Assembly: GCA_944385125.1 (NCBI GenBank)
Contig: CALWVZ010000020.1
Span: 1 to 33,745, forward strand
Reading direction: 5' to 3'
Source: an uncultured Oscillospiraceae bacterium
Lineage (GTDB): Bacteria; Bacillota; Clostridia; Oscillospirales; Oscillospiraceae
DNA length: 33,745 nt
In this document: positions 7,485 to 14,681 of the stretch, piece by piece
Layout of the letters: every line of letters begins with the position of its first letter
Numbering within the stretch: the stretch's first letter is position 1
The notes under the pieces: model-generated
Database searches by the model: none
What the model was told of the DNA's origin: nothing
The model's input: the letters and a program-made list of their open reading frames with translations, nothing else
Translations under genes and position numbers: made by a program

Positions 7485-8287
7485 CAAGTCTCCTCCTCTG
7501 TCCCCGTATCCTGGGAGTAATAGTAATTGTCCCTGTCCATCAGGGCCTCTATCCACACTTTGCAGCCCTCGCCGTTGAAGTGGGCGTAGTCCAGGCTGAA
7601 TTTCCCCTGCATGTTCCCCTCCTCGTCCTTCAGACCCTGGGCGATATCCACATAGACGCAGCCCTTTTCCAGGCAGAAGTCCTTCAAAGCCTCATTAAGC
7701 AGCTCCACGTTCTCGTTGTTCATATAGCCGGTCTCGGTAAAGAGGGGGGTGCCGGACTGGATGAATATCTCCGTATCCGGGCAGCGGCTGCGGATATCCT
7801 CCAGCACCGTCTCCCAGCAGTCCACCACCTGTTCCGGCGTACGGCTCAGGTCGTTCATGGACAACAGGAAAAAGGCCTTTCCCGCCCCGGTGGCTTCCAC
7901 CAGCTCCGCCATGCTCAGCTTCTCCCCCTGATAGGGCAGCAGGGCGCCCTCCTCCACGGCCCCGTGGCAGGAGTAGCTGTTGGCATAGATGATGTCCGCC
8001 TCTCCCAGGCCGCCGTTAAGGAGAGTATAGGAGCTGAGCATGCCGGTGATGGAGTCCCCTATAAAGAGGGCGTCGTCGAACCAGGCCTGGTCTATAGTCT
8101 CCGGCACCGGAGGCTCGGGAGTGGGCTCCGGGCTAGGCTCCGGCGTAAGGGCCGCCGGGGCGGGCAGCGCAGTCTCCTCCGCCTTCTCCGGCATTTCGCC
8201 GCCGGCAGGGCTTTCCCCGCCCCCGCAGCCGCCAAGACACAGCAGCCCCAAAACCAGCAGGACTGCAAGACTTTTTTTCCCTTTCAT
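7484..8287 (-). CDS. SGNH/GDSL hydrolase lipoprotein
   Basis: Predicted surface esterase or acetyltransferase of the SGNH fold. The 267-residue protein has a lipoprotein signal (CLGGC, Cys21), a Pro/Glu-rich spacer (about 45-62), then the hydrolase domain. Block I is FIGDSIT with the likely nucleophile Ser, a later LLSMNDL carries the Asn of block III, and DYAHFN near residue 234 supplies the Asp-x-x-His dyad. The start has GGAGAAGG upstream and a good promoter at 8321-8349. It probably heads a two-gene unit with the DUF4358 lipoprotein and works with the MBOAT/DHHW pair to add or remove O-acyl groups on the envelope. The substrate is not known. Confidence 0.85.
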   Translation of the reverse strand: MKGKKSLAVLLVLGLLCLGGCGGGESPAGGEMPEKAEETALPAPAALTPEPSPEPTPEPPVPETIDQAWFDDALFIGDSITGMLSSYTLLNGGLGEADIIYANSYSCHGAVEEGALLPYQGEKLSMAELVEATGAGKAFFLLSMNDLSRTPEQVVDCWETVLEDIRSRCPDTEIFIQSGTPLFTETGYMNNENVELLNEALKDFCLEKGCVYVDIAQGLKDEEGNMQGKFSLDYAHFNGEGCKVWIEALMDRDNYYYSQDTGTEEET

Positions 8288-8320
8288 GCTCAGGCCTTCT
8301 CCCCAATAGTTTTCCCGTAT

Positions 8321-8349
8321 ATTCTATATTATCTCGCTCCCCTTTTCAA
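8321..8349 (-). promoter_or_regulatory. Promoter of SGNH-lipoprotein operon
   Basis: On the minus strand the -35 box is TTGAAA (8344-8349) and the -10 box is TAGAAT (8321-8326), with a 17-nt spacer. It lies 33 bp upstream of the SGNH start codon. The rest of the 372-bp gap is the terminator-flanked repeat copy 2. Confidence 0.65.
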
Positions 8350-8377
8350 CAGGGACTTTCTTTGCTTTTATTAAGAA

Positions 8378-8405
8378 AGCGCAAAGCCTTTGCAGGCTTT
8401 GCGCT
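8378..8405 (-). terminator. Terminator hairpin, left copy at repeat 2
   Basis: An intact stem, AGCGCAAAGCC pairing with GGCTTTGCGCT. On the minus strand it is followed by the T-rich TTCTTAAT. It should end the mfd-foldase transcript after that transcript has crossed repeat 2. A diverged copy of the same 28-nt hairpin (20 of 28 positions) is at 8609-8636. Confidence 0.65.
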
Positions 8406-8608
8406 CAGCTTGTTGAAGAAGGCATAGCCTTCTTCAACAAAAGGGGCTTGCACTTCGCTTCATGCCTCGGTTGTACGCCAAAGGCGTACAATTCGACACT
8501 TCGCTCCGTGAGAAGTGTTTTCTGCGACGCACATGTCGCCGCAGAAAACGATTTAATTTATTTTTTCGCTGCGGCGAAAAAACTCTGCGAGGCTTTTTCG
8601 ACAGTCTC
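8406..8608 (+). repeat. Structured interspersed repeat, copy 2 (terminator-flanked)
   Basis: A 203-bp element about 94% identical to copy 1, with one single-base length difference. The first stem is GTTGAAGAAGGC/GCCTTCTTCAAC (8412-8438): a C-G pair of copy 1 has become T-A, a compensatory change. The stem GTTTTCTGCG/CGCAGAAAAC (8517-8549) is unchanged. The frame that is open through copies 1 and 3 is broken by a stop in the first hairpin here. The element lies in the 3' region of the foldase gene and would be transcribed in reverse as part of its 3' UTR. Confidence 0.85.
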
Positions 8609-8636
8609 AGCTCAAAATCTTAAAAGACCTTGCGCT
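8609..8636. repeat. Decayed terminator-hairpin duplicate, right side of repeat 2
   Basis: The same length as the hairpin at 8378-8405 and matching at 20 of 28 positions, but the stem has several mismatches and there is no T-run on the minus strand. It is the copy nearest the foldase stop and looks like a relic of a target duplication that is no longer needed for termination. Confidence 0.6.
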
Positions 8637-8659
8637 TTTGTTGGGCCGTTTATATGGGC

Positions 8660-9877
8660 TCACTCCAGGTAGTCGCCAAGCTCCGGGGGTGTGAAGCCCG
8701 GGGCGTATTCCGCCTCCATGGCCTCCAGGTAGGCGTCCAGCTTCTGGGCGTAGTCGTAATTGGCGTAGTACTCCCGGGCGCTCAGGGCCTCGCCGGCGCT
8801 GGAATAGCCCATGAGCGCATCGGCGTCCAGGGGCAGGCGCAGGATGACATGGTAGCCGTAGGGCGACTCCACCGGCTCCGACACTGCGTATTCCTCCAGG
8901 GCAAAGGCGGCGCTTTCAAATTCCTCCACCATCTCCCCGGTGCGGAACATATATCCGTCGGGGAAGGCGGTCTTGCCGGTATCCTCGCAGTATTCCTCCT
9001 TCAGCTCCCTGAATCGCTCCACCAGCTTGTCAGGGTCCTCAATGGCCTTCAGCTCCTCCGCCAGGCTCTCTGCCTGGGCCTTCTTCTCGGCAACGGTCTC
9101 CTCATCCAGGGCCTCCCCGGTGCTCAGGTCCATGGTGGTCAGGAGGATATGGTTTGCAAAGACATAGCCGTTTTCCTCCAGGTAGCTCAGGGCCTGCTCA
9201 TCACTGACCTTTTCCCCCTTCAAGCCGTAGCTCTCGGAAAAGTTCTGGATGTTTATATAGTTTGCCATGTTGGTGCGGTCGTAGGCCTCCCGGCTGCGGT
9301 AGAGACTGTCCAGATACTCCTGGAAGTCCTCCTCCGTGCCCTCCTCCCCAACGGTGGCGGCCATGTCGCTCTTCTCCTGCTCAGCAATGGAGTCCAGGGT
9401 CTCCTGGGAGGCCGTTATCCCGTTGGCTTCGGCAAAGCCCCGGATGGCCATTATCTGGATGAGGGTGTTCTCTCCACCCTCCAGGGCGGCGTCGGCGTAG
9501 CTCTGCTGCGAACCCTCACCCACCGGGTCGGACCAACTCATGGGCATGCCGTAGCTGGCCATGGCCACGAAATACTGCTCTGTCTGCATGGCGCTCATGT
9601 AAAGCCAGCTGAAGTACTCGCCCCAGTTTATCTCCTCCCCGTCGATGAGCATGACTATATCCTCCGGCGCATGGAGGGCGTAGATGGCTTCATAGTCCAG
9701 GGTCTGGGCCTCTATGGGCTCCCCTGTGGCCTCCTGAGTCTCTTCGGCCTGGGCCGGACTGGGGCTGGGCTGGGTCTCCTCAGGCTGGGCGGAAAGGCTC
9801 CCCTTGCCCATGAGATAGCCTGCCGCACCTGCAAATACAAGGCACACCGCCAGCAGAATGATCACAAACTTTTTCAT
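8660..9877 (-). CDS. Parvulin-type peptidylprolyl isomerase, membrane-anchored or secreted (PrsA/SurA-like)
   Basis: Predicted extracytoplasmic foldase that catalyses prolyl cis-trans isomerisation of exported proteins. The 405-residue protein has an N-terminal hydrophobic segment (about 4-24) without a lipobox, an acidic low-complexity spacer (about 28-55), a SurA-N-like helical region, and a parvulin domain (about 235-355) recognised by ANHILLTTMD, the EYCEDTGKTAFPDGYMFRTG region and VSEPVESPYGYHVILRL. The start overlaps the mfd stop by 4 nt (ATGA), so it is co-translated with mfd. The usual active-site residues of the parvulin core are only partly recognisable; it could act mainly as a chaperone. 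Confidence 0.85.
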   Translation of the reverse strand: MKKFVIILLAVCLVFAGAAGYLMGKGSLSAQPEETQPSPSPAQAEETQEATGEPIEAQTLDYEAIYALHAPEDIVMLIDGEEINWGEYFSWLYMSAMQTEQYFVAMASYGMPMSWSDPVGEGSQQSYADAALEGGENTLIQIMAIRGFAEANGITASQETLDSIAEQEKSDMAATVGEEGTEEDFQEYLDSLYRSREAYDRTNMANYINIQNFSESYGLKGEKVSDEQALSYLEENGYVFANHILLTTMDLSTGEALDEETVAEKKAQAESLAEELKAIEDPDKLVERFRELKEEYCEDTGKTAFPDGYMFRTGEMVEEFESAAFALEEYAVSEPVESPYGYHVILRLPLDADALMGYSSAGEALSAREYYANYDYAQKLDAYLEAMEAEYAPGFTPPELGDYLE

Positions 9878-12800
9878 CTTCTCTGTCCTTTCTTTTCATC
9901 GGTATCTCCGGCGGCGCCCTCCCCGCCCCAGAGGGCGGCAAAGCGGCGGGCCTCGTCGATGACCCGGTTTCTGTCCTTTATCCTCAGGCTCAGGCAGGGC
10001 CTGGAGCCCGCCTCCACCTTGAATCTGCCTTTATACTCCGGCAGGGCGTAGAGCTCCGACACCTTTTCCATATCGAAGTTCTCCACGGTGAAGCGGAGAT
10101 AGCCCTGCTTCTGGGCGATGTCGCTGATGCCCGCCTTCCCCGCCTCGCCCCGGAGAAGGGCAACGTGGATCAGGGCGTTCACCCCCGGGGGCGGGTCACC
10201 GAAGCGGTCGATGAGCTCGTCGGTGAGGTCGTCCGCCTCCGCCTCCGTGCGGATGAGGGCTATGCGCCGGTAGATATCCATGCGCTGTTCCGGGGAGGGG
10301 ATGTACCTGTCGGGGATGTTGGCGGCCACCGCCAGGTCGGCGGAGCACTCCGCCCGCTGGGGCGCTTCAATGCCCCGGGCCTCCAGCACCGCCTCGCTTA
10401 AAAGCTTCATGTACATGTCGTAGCCCACGTCTATCATGTGGCCGGACTGCTCCGCCCCCAGGAGATTTCCCGCACCCCGAATCTCCAGGTCCCGCATGGC
10501 TATCTTGAAGCCGGAGCCGAACTGGGCGAAGTCCCGGATGGCGTTGAGGCGTTTTTCCGCTATCTCTGTCAGCACCTTGTCCCGGCGAAAAGTGAGGTAG
10601 GCGCTGGCCCGGCGGGTGGAGCGGCCCACCCTGCCCCGTATCTGGTGCAGCTGGGCCAGGCCCAGGTGGTCGGCGTCCTCGATTATCAGGGTGTTCACAT
10701 TGGGGATGTCTATCCCCGTCTCGATGATGGTGGTACACACCAGCACCTGTATCTCCCCGGAGGAGACGCTTTCCATCACCGAGGAGAGCTGGTTCTTGTC
10801 CATCTTCCCGTGGGCCACCCCCACGGTGACCTCCCCCTCCAGGAGCTTTATGATGCGCCCGGCGGTGCGCTCTATATCCTCCACCCGGTTGTGGAGGTAA
10901 TAGACCTGGCCGCCCCGCTGCACCTCCCGGCGTATGGCGTCGGCCACTATGCCCCAATCGTGCTCCATGACGAAGGTCTGCACCGGCAGCCGGTCCTCCG
11001 GGGGCTCCTCGATGCTGGACATGTCCCGTATGCCGCTCATGGCCATGTTCAGCGTTCTTGGTATAGGCGTTGCCGACAGTGTGAGCACGTCCACACCCCG
11101 GCTCAGCTCCTTGATGTGCTCCTTGTGGCTGACGCCGAAGCGCTGCTCCTCGTCCACCACCAGCAGCCCCAGGTCCTTGAACTTAACGTCCTTGCTCAAA
11201 AGCCGGTGGGTGCCTATCACCAGGTCGCACTTGCCGCTGGCCAGGTCCGAGAGGGTCTTGCTTGCCGCCGAGCCGCTGCGGAAGCGGCTGAGCTGCTGTA
11301 TCTCCACGGGGAAGCCGAAGAAGCGCTGCAAGGCAGTCTGATAGTGCTGCTGGGCCAGCACCGTGGTAGGCACCAGTATGGCGGCCTGCTTGCCGTCCAG
11401 CACGCACTTCATCACCGCCCGGAGAGCCACCTCCGTCTTGCCGAAGCCCACGTCCCCGCACAGGAGCCGGTCCATGGGCACGGCCCTCTCCATGTCCGCC
11501 TTTATCTCGGCGGTGCATCTGAGCTGGTCGTCGGTCTCGGTGTAGCCGAAGTTCTCCTCGAACTCCCTTTGCCACTCACTGTCCGGGGAAAAGGCGTAGC
11601 CCGGCAGGCGCTGGCGCTGGGCGTAGAGGGCAATGAGCTTTTTTGCCATGTCCTTGGCGCTGGCCTTGGCCCGGCTGCGCTTCCTCTCCCAGTCGGCGCC
11701 CCCCATCTTGCTCAGATGCACCGGCTTTTCCTCCCCGGCCCCGGTGTACTTGCTCACCAGGTCCAGCTGGGTGGCGGGGACGTAGAGGGTGTCCGTGCCG
11801 GCGTAGTTAATCTTTATATAGTCCTTGTCGAAGCCGTCCACCTGCATCCTCACGATGCCGGCAAAGCGGCCTATGCCGTGGTTCTCGTGGACCACATAGT
11901 CCCCCAGGGAGAGGTCTGCGCAGCTGTCTATCCGCTGGCGGCCCGGGGGCAGGCTCTTTCGCTGCTTCTTTTTTTCACTCCTGCGCAGCAGCTGGGCGTC
12001 GGTGAGCACCGCCAGGCGCAAGGCCGGGTACTCCAGGCCTGCGGATATGGAGCCCAGGCTTATGCAGCAGCGGCCCGGCTCCGGCAGCTTTTTAAGCTCC
12101 CTGTATATCAGGGCCTCTATGCCCTGGTCCTTAAAGAAATTCTGGAGCACCTGGGAGCGGCGCTCATCGGCGGAGAGCACCACCACGGAGTAGTTCTGCT
12201 TTAAGTACTGGTTCACGTCCTCCGCCGCAGTCTGGGCGGAACCGGCGTAGGAGGGCAGCTGCTTTGCGCTGATGCTGGTCAGGGTCTTTGGGGCTATGGG
12301 ATTTTTCCCCACGGTGAAGGCCTCCGCCATGTACAGGGGATAGTCCTCCAGCCTTTTGAACAGGGCCTCGGGGCTGAGGACGAAGCCCTCCGCCCCCAGG
12401 GCCGTCTGGCCCCGGCGCTGCAACTCCCTAATGTCCTCCCCCAGCTGCTTCACATATTCCTTTGCCCGCTGGGCGCAGCGGCCCGGCTGGTCCAGGAATA
12501 TGAAGGCCCCCTCAGGTATATAGTCCGCTCCGCTTGCCATGGGGTAGATAAGGGGCAGGTAGCGGTCGGCGTCGCTCATGTTCAGGCCGTTTCTCAAGCC
12601 CTCTGCGTCGCCTCTCATGCAGGCGGCCAGGGCGGCGGCGTTGTCGCTGCTGCGCTTTCTGGCGTATTTTTCCGCCAGCTTCTCTATCTCCCCGGCCAGG
12701 GCCTCAACTCCCCCAAGGCTGAGAGAGGGCAGGGTCTCCGCCGCCGGCAGGATGCAGCAGCGCTCCACGCTCTCGCTGCGCCGCTGGCTCTCGGTGTCGA

Positions 12801-13416
12801 AATGGCCCATGGAGTCGATGTCGTCCCCCCAGAACTCTATGCGCACCGGCTGCCGGTCCCCGGGAGAGAAAAAGTCCAGGATGCCGCCCCGGCGGGCGAA
12901 CTGGCCCGGACCCTCCACCTGGTGGGTGAGGCTGTAGCCGCAGCGCAGCAGGGCCCGCTCCACCTCCTCCGGGGGACAGCTGCCCCCGTCCTCTATCACC
13001 AGGGCCGCCTGCCGGAGAGTCTCCGGGGGCATGCAGCGCTGGATGAGGGCGGTGACGGAGGCGGCGAGTATCCGGGTCTTGCCTGTGGCCAGGCGGTAGA
13101 GGGTGGCCAGGCGCTTCTGCTCTCCCTGGCGGGAGGCCGCCTCGGCGGGGTAGAAGACCCAGTCCCTCATGATGAGGCAGTCCACCTCCCGGCCCAGCAT
13201 GGCCTCCAGGTCCCGGGCAAAGCTCTCCGCCGCCGTGTCGTCGGGGCAGATGACCACCAGGGGCAGGCCCAGCTTGTTTTCCAGAGCCGCCGCCAGGTTT
13301 GCCCGGTGCACCGGGGACAGGCCGGAAATGAGCGCAGGAAGCCCTCCGCTCTCCAGCAGCGAGGGGAGGGCGGCGGCTTCCTTATGCTCCAGTATTTGAT
13401 TTACCAGTATGTCCAT
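9874..13416 (-). CDS. mfd: Transcription-repair coupling factor Mfd
   Basis: DNA translocase that removes RNA polymerase stalled at lesions and recruits UvrA. The 1180-residue protein has all Mfd modules: a UvrB-like N-terminal region (about 1-300), a CarD-like RNA polymerase interaction domain starting at LSLGDYVVHENHGIGRF (about 490-560), the RecG-like motor with Walker A GDVGFGKTEVALRA and Walker B VVDEEQRFGV, motif III LSATPIPRTL, motif VI QIRGRVGRS, and the C-terminal TRCF domain. The ATG at 13416 is only about 8 nt after the end of a near-perfect -10 box and has no ribosome binding site, so the transcript may be leaderless. The foldase gene follows with a 4-nt overlap. Confidence 0.97.
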   Translation of the reverse strand: MDILVNQILEHKEAAALPSLLESGGLPALISGLSPVHRANLAAALENKLGLPLVVICPDDTAAESFARDLEAMLGREVDCLIMRDWVFYPAEAASRQGEQKRLATLYRLATGKTRILAASVTALIQRCMPPETLRQAALVIEDGGSCPPEEVERALLRCGYSLTHQVEGPGQFARRGGILDFFSPGDRQPVRIEFWGDDIDSMGHFDTESQRRSESVERCCILPAAETLPSLSLGGVEALAGEIEKLAEKYARKRSSDNAAALAACMRGDAEGLRNGLNMSDADRYLPLIYPMASGADYIPEGAFIFLDQPGRCAQRAKEYVKQLGEDIRELQRRGQTALGAEGFVLSPEALFKRLEDYPLYMAEAFTVGKNPIAPKTLTSISAKQLPSYAGSAQTAAEDVNQYLKQNYSVVVLSADERRSQVLQNFFKDQGIEALIYRELKKLPEPGRCCISLGSISAGLEYPALRLAVLTDAQLLRRSEKKKQRKSLPPGRQRIDSCADLSLGDYVVHENHGIGRFAGIVRMQVDGFDKDYIKINYAGTDTLYVPATQLDLVSKYTGAGEEKPVHLSKMGGADWERKRSRAKASAKDMAKKLIALYAQRQRLPGYAFSPDSEWQREFEENFGYTETDDQLRCTAEIKADMERAVPMDRLLCGDVGFGKTEVALRAVMKCVLDGKQAAILVPTTVLAQQHYQTALQRFFGFPVEIQQLSRFRSGSAASKTLSDLASGKCDLVIGTHRLLSKDVKFKDLGLLVVDEEQRFGVSHKEHIKELSRGVDVLTLSATPIPRTLNMAMSGIRDMSSIEEPPEDRLPVQTFVMEHDWGIVADAIRREVQRGGQVYYLHNRVEDIERTAGRIIKLLEGEVTVGVAHGKMDKNQLSSVMESVSSGEIQVLVCTTIIETGIDIPNVNTLIIEDADHLGLAQLHQIRGRVGRSTRRASAYLTFRRDKVLTEIAEKRLNAIRDFAQFGSGFKIAMRDLEIRGAGNLLGAEQSGHMIDVGYDMYMKLLSEAVLEARGIEAPQRAECSADLAVAANIPDRYIPSPEQRMDIYRRIALIRTEAEADDLTDELIDRFGDPPPGVNALIHVALLRGEAGKAGISDIAQKQGYLRFTVENFDMEKVSELYALPEYKGRFKVEAGSRPCLSLRIKDRNRVIDEARRFAALWGGEGAAGDTDEKKGQRR

Positions 13417-13423
13417 GGCGCTG

Positions 13424-13452
13424 ATTATAGCATTTATTTTTTATCTTTTCAA
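13424..13452 (-). promoter_or_regulatory. Promoter of mfd-foldase operon
   Basis: On the minus strand the -35 box is TTGAAA (13447-13452) and the -10 box is TATAAT (13424-13429), with a 17-nt A/T-rich spacer. The expected start point (13416-13418) coincides with the first base of the mfd ATG. Confidence 0.75.
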
Positions 13453-13478
13453 TCGTTTTCAGTCAGCTGAGCCCAGGT

Positions 13479-14000
13479 TCAATCCTTCAAGTTCTCTACT
13501 ATCCCCTGTATATAGGCCTTATCGGATATATCATAGGATGAGGACATGACTTCGGCTGCCCGCTCCTCAGCCCGGGTTTTATTCTTTTTTCTCTTCAAAG
13601 CACTTACAAAGGCTCTCATCATCAATCTGTATCCCAAAGACATTTTTTCATAGTTCAGTCCTCCGGGACAATAGAACAGCTTCACCTGCTCCAATTCCCT
13701 CTGTGAGAAATTTTTACTCAAAGTCGTGACGATATCAGGGAGGTCTGCGGGGCTGGCACCCACAGAAAAAACTGTCAGCTTTTTTCCCTTCCATCTATCC
13801 ATGTTGGCCCTGAACCATTTCAAGCCTCTTATGCTGCCTGCGCAGGCCCAGCCCCCAAAAACGATTGCATCATATTTATCAAAATTTATCCTTTTAGCCT
13901 GCTTCAGCTCATAGCAGTCTGCCCCTGTCTCATCAGCTATCCACCGGGCGTATCGCCGGGTAAACCCGGTTTTGGAGCAGTATACCACCGCTGCTTTCAT
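13479..14000 (-). CDS. Flavodoxin domain protein
   Basis: A 173-residue FMN-binding flavodoxin-like protein, probably a small redox carrier or reductase. The start MKAAVVYCSKTGFTRRYA contains the phosphate-binding loop SKTGFT, and YDAIVFGGWACAGSIRG provides the second flavin loop. A later KLTVFSVGASP strand completes the fold. The C-terminal 60 residues are basic and helical. It resembles the flavodoxin domain of protoporphyrinogen oxidase HemG in layout, but that role is not supported here. The start overlaps marR by 4 nt (ATGA), so it is the likely target and partner of that regulator. Expression may respond to an oxidant or drug. Confidence 0.8.
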   Translation of the reverse strand: MKAAVVYCSKTGFTRRYARWIADETGADCYELKQAKRINFDKYDAIVFGGWACAGSIRGLKWFRANMDRWKGKKLTVFSVGASPADLPDIVTTLSKNFSQRELEQVKLFYCPGGLNYEKMSLGYRLMMRAFVSALKRKKNKTRAEERAAEVMSSSYDISDKAYIQGIVENLKD

Positions 14001-14512
14001 ACCACCGTCTCCTCCCTGTTTTCCGTTTTTCCGCCTCTGCTATCAAGAGCATCTATACCCTCATATATTTTCATTAAAAGGCGGAACAGTGTCTCCATTT
14101 CCTCATCGCTGTACGCCTGAAAAAGATATTCCAGCTCTCTCTGATAAGGTGAAAAATCATTTTTGAAATATTCTTCCACTCTGTCTGTGAGCGTCAAACA
14201 CATGGCTCTGGGGTCTGCCGGACTGGCCTGGAGCTTGACAAAGCCTTTCTTTTCCAGTATCTGAGCCAATTTCTTTATATTCTGCCGGGAGCAGCCCAAG
14301 AGCTCTCCCAGCTTGGAAAAATTCATCGGCTCTTTTGCCTGTCTTGCCACAGACAACAGCATAAATTGCTTTAAAGACAGCTGGGGTATATTGCTGTCAA
14401 ATATGGTCTGCAATCTGTTCCCGGCAATGAAAATGGTGCTGAATACCGCCTTCCCCTGATTTTCTCTCCCTTGGGAAAATCTCTCCACAAGATGTCTTAT
14501 CTCCACTTTCAT
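13997..14512 (-). CDS. MarR family transcriptional regulator
   Basis: A 171-residue winged-helix repressor of the MarR family, probably autoregulatory. Helix-turn-helix region: MNFSKLGELLGCSRQNIKKLAQILEK is recognisable around residues 60-85, followed by the wing GFVKLQASPADPRAMCLTLTD. The N- and C-terminal helices would form the dimer. The start is uncertain: the ATG at 14512 has GGGGG directly before it, a GTG at 14506 would have AGGGGG at ideal spacing, and a TTG at 14527 lies almost on the transcript start. It is the first gene of a two-gene operon with the flavodoxin, under a large palindrome that is probably its own operator. Confidence 0.85.
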   Translation of the reverse strand: MKVEIRHLVERFSQGRENQGKAVFSTIFIAGNRLQTIFDSNIPQLSLKQFMLLSVARQAKEPMNFSKLGELLGCSRQNIKKLAQILEKKGFVKLQASPADPRAMCLTLTDRVEEYFKNDFSPYQRELEYLFQAYSDEEMETLFRLLMKIYEGIDALDSRGGKTENREETVV

Positions 14513-14516
14513 CCCC

Positions 14517-14566
14517 CTAACAGGCAACTTGTTACTATCAGATTATAGCAACAAGTTACCTGTTAG
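14517..14566. promoter_or_regulatory. Large palindromic operator of the marR operon
   Basis: CTAACAGGCAACTTGTTAC (14517-14535) and GCAACAAGTTACCTGTTAG (14548-14566) are inverted copies matching at 17 of 19 positions, separated by 12 bp. Each arm is itself a near-palindrome around AACTTGTT, so this may be two adjacent MarR dimer sites. One arm fills the spacer between -35 and -10; the other covers the transcript start and leader. That placement suits repression by the MarR protein encoded downstream. Confidence 0.75.
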
Positions 14567-14570
14567 TCAA
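14542..14570 (-). promoter_or_regulatory. Promoter of marR-flavodoxin operon
   Basis: On the minus strand the -35 box is TTGACT (14565-14570) and the -10 box is TATAAT (14542-14547), with a 17-nt spacer. It is a near-consensus promoter whose spacer is occupied by one arm of the palindromic operator. Confidence 0.8.
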
Positions 14571-14643
14571 CAATGATTATGCCCGTATTTATTCTTTGCT
14601 TTTCTCCAAGTTTCAAATTGCCCTTTCCCGTTTCAGGTCTTTT

Positions 14644-14671
14644 TGCTATAATAGAACAAAAAAACTAAGGA
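14644..14671 (+). promoter_or_regulatory. Extended -10 promoter and RBS of the cyclodeaminase-like gene
   Basis: TGCTATAAT (14644-14652) is an extended -10 element; a poor -35 (TTTCCC, 14624-14629) sits 17 nt upstream. AAGGA at 14667-14671 is the ribosome binding site, 10 nt before the ATG at 14682. Confidence 0.5.
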
Positions 14672-14681
14672 TGGTATTGCC

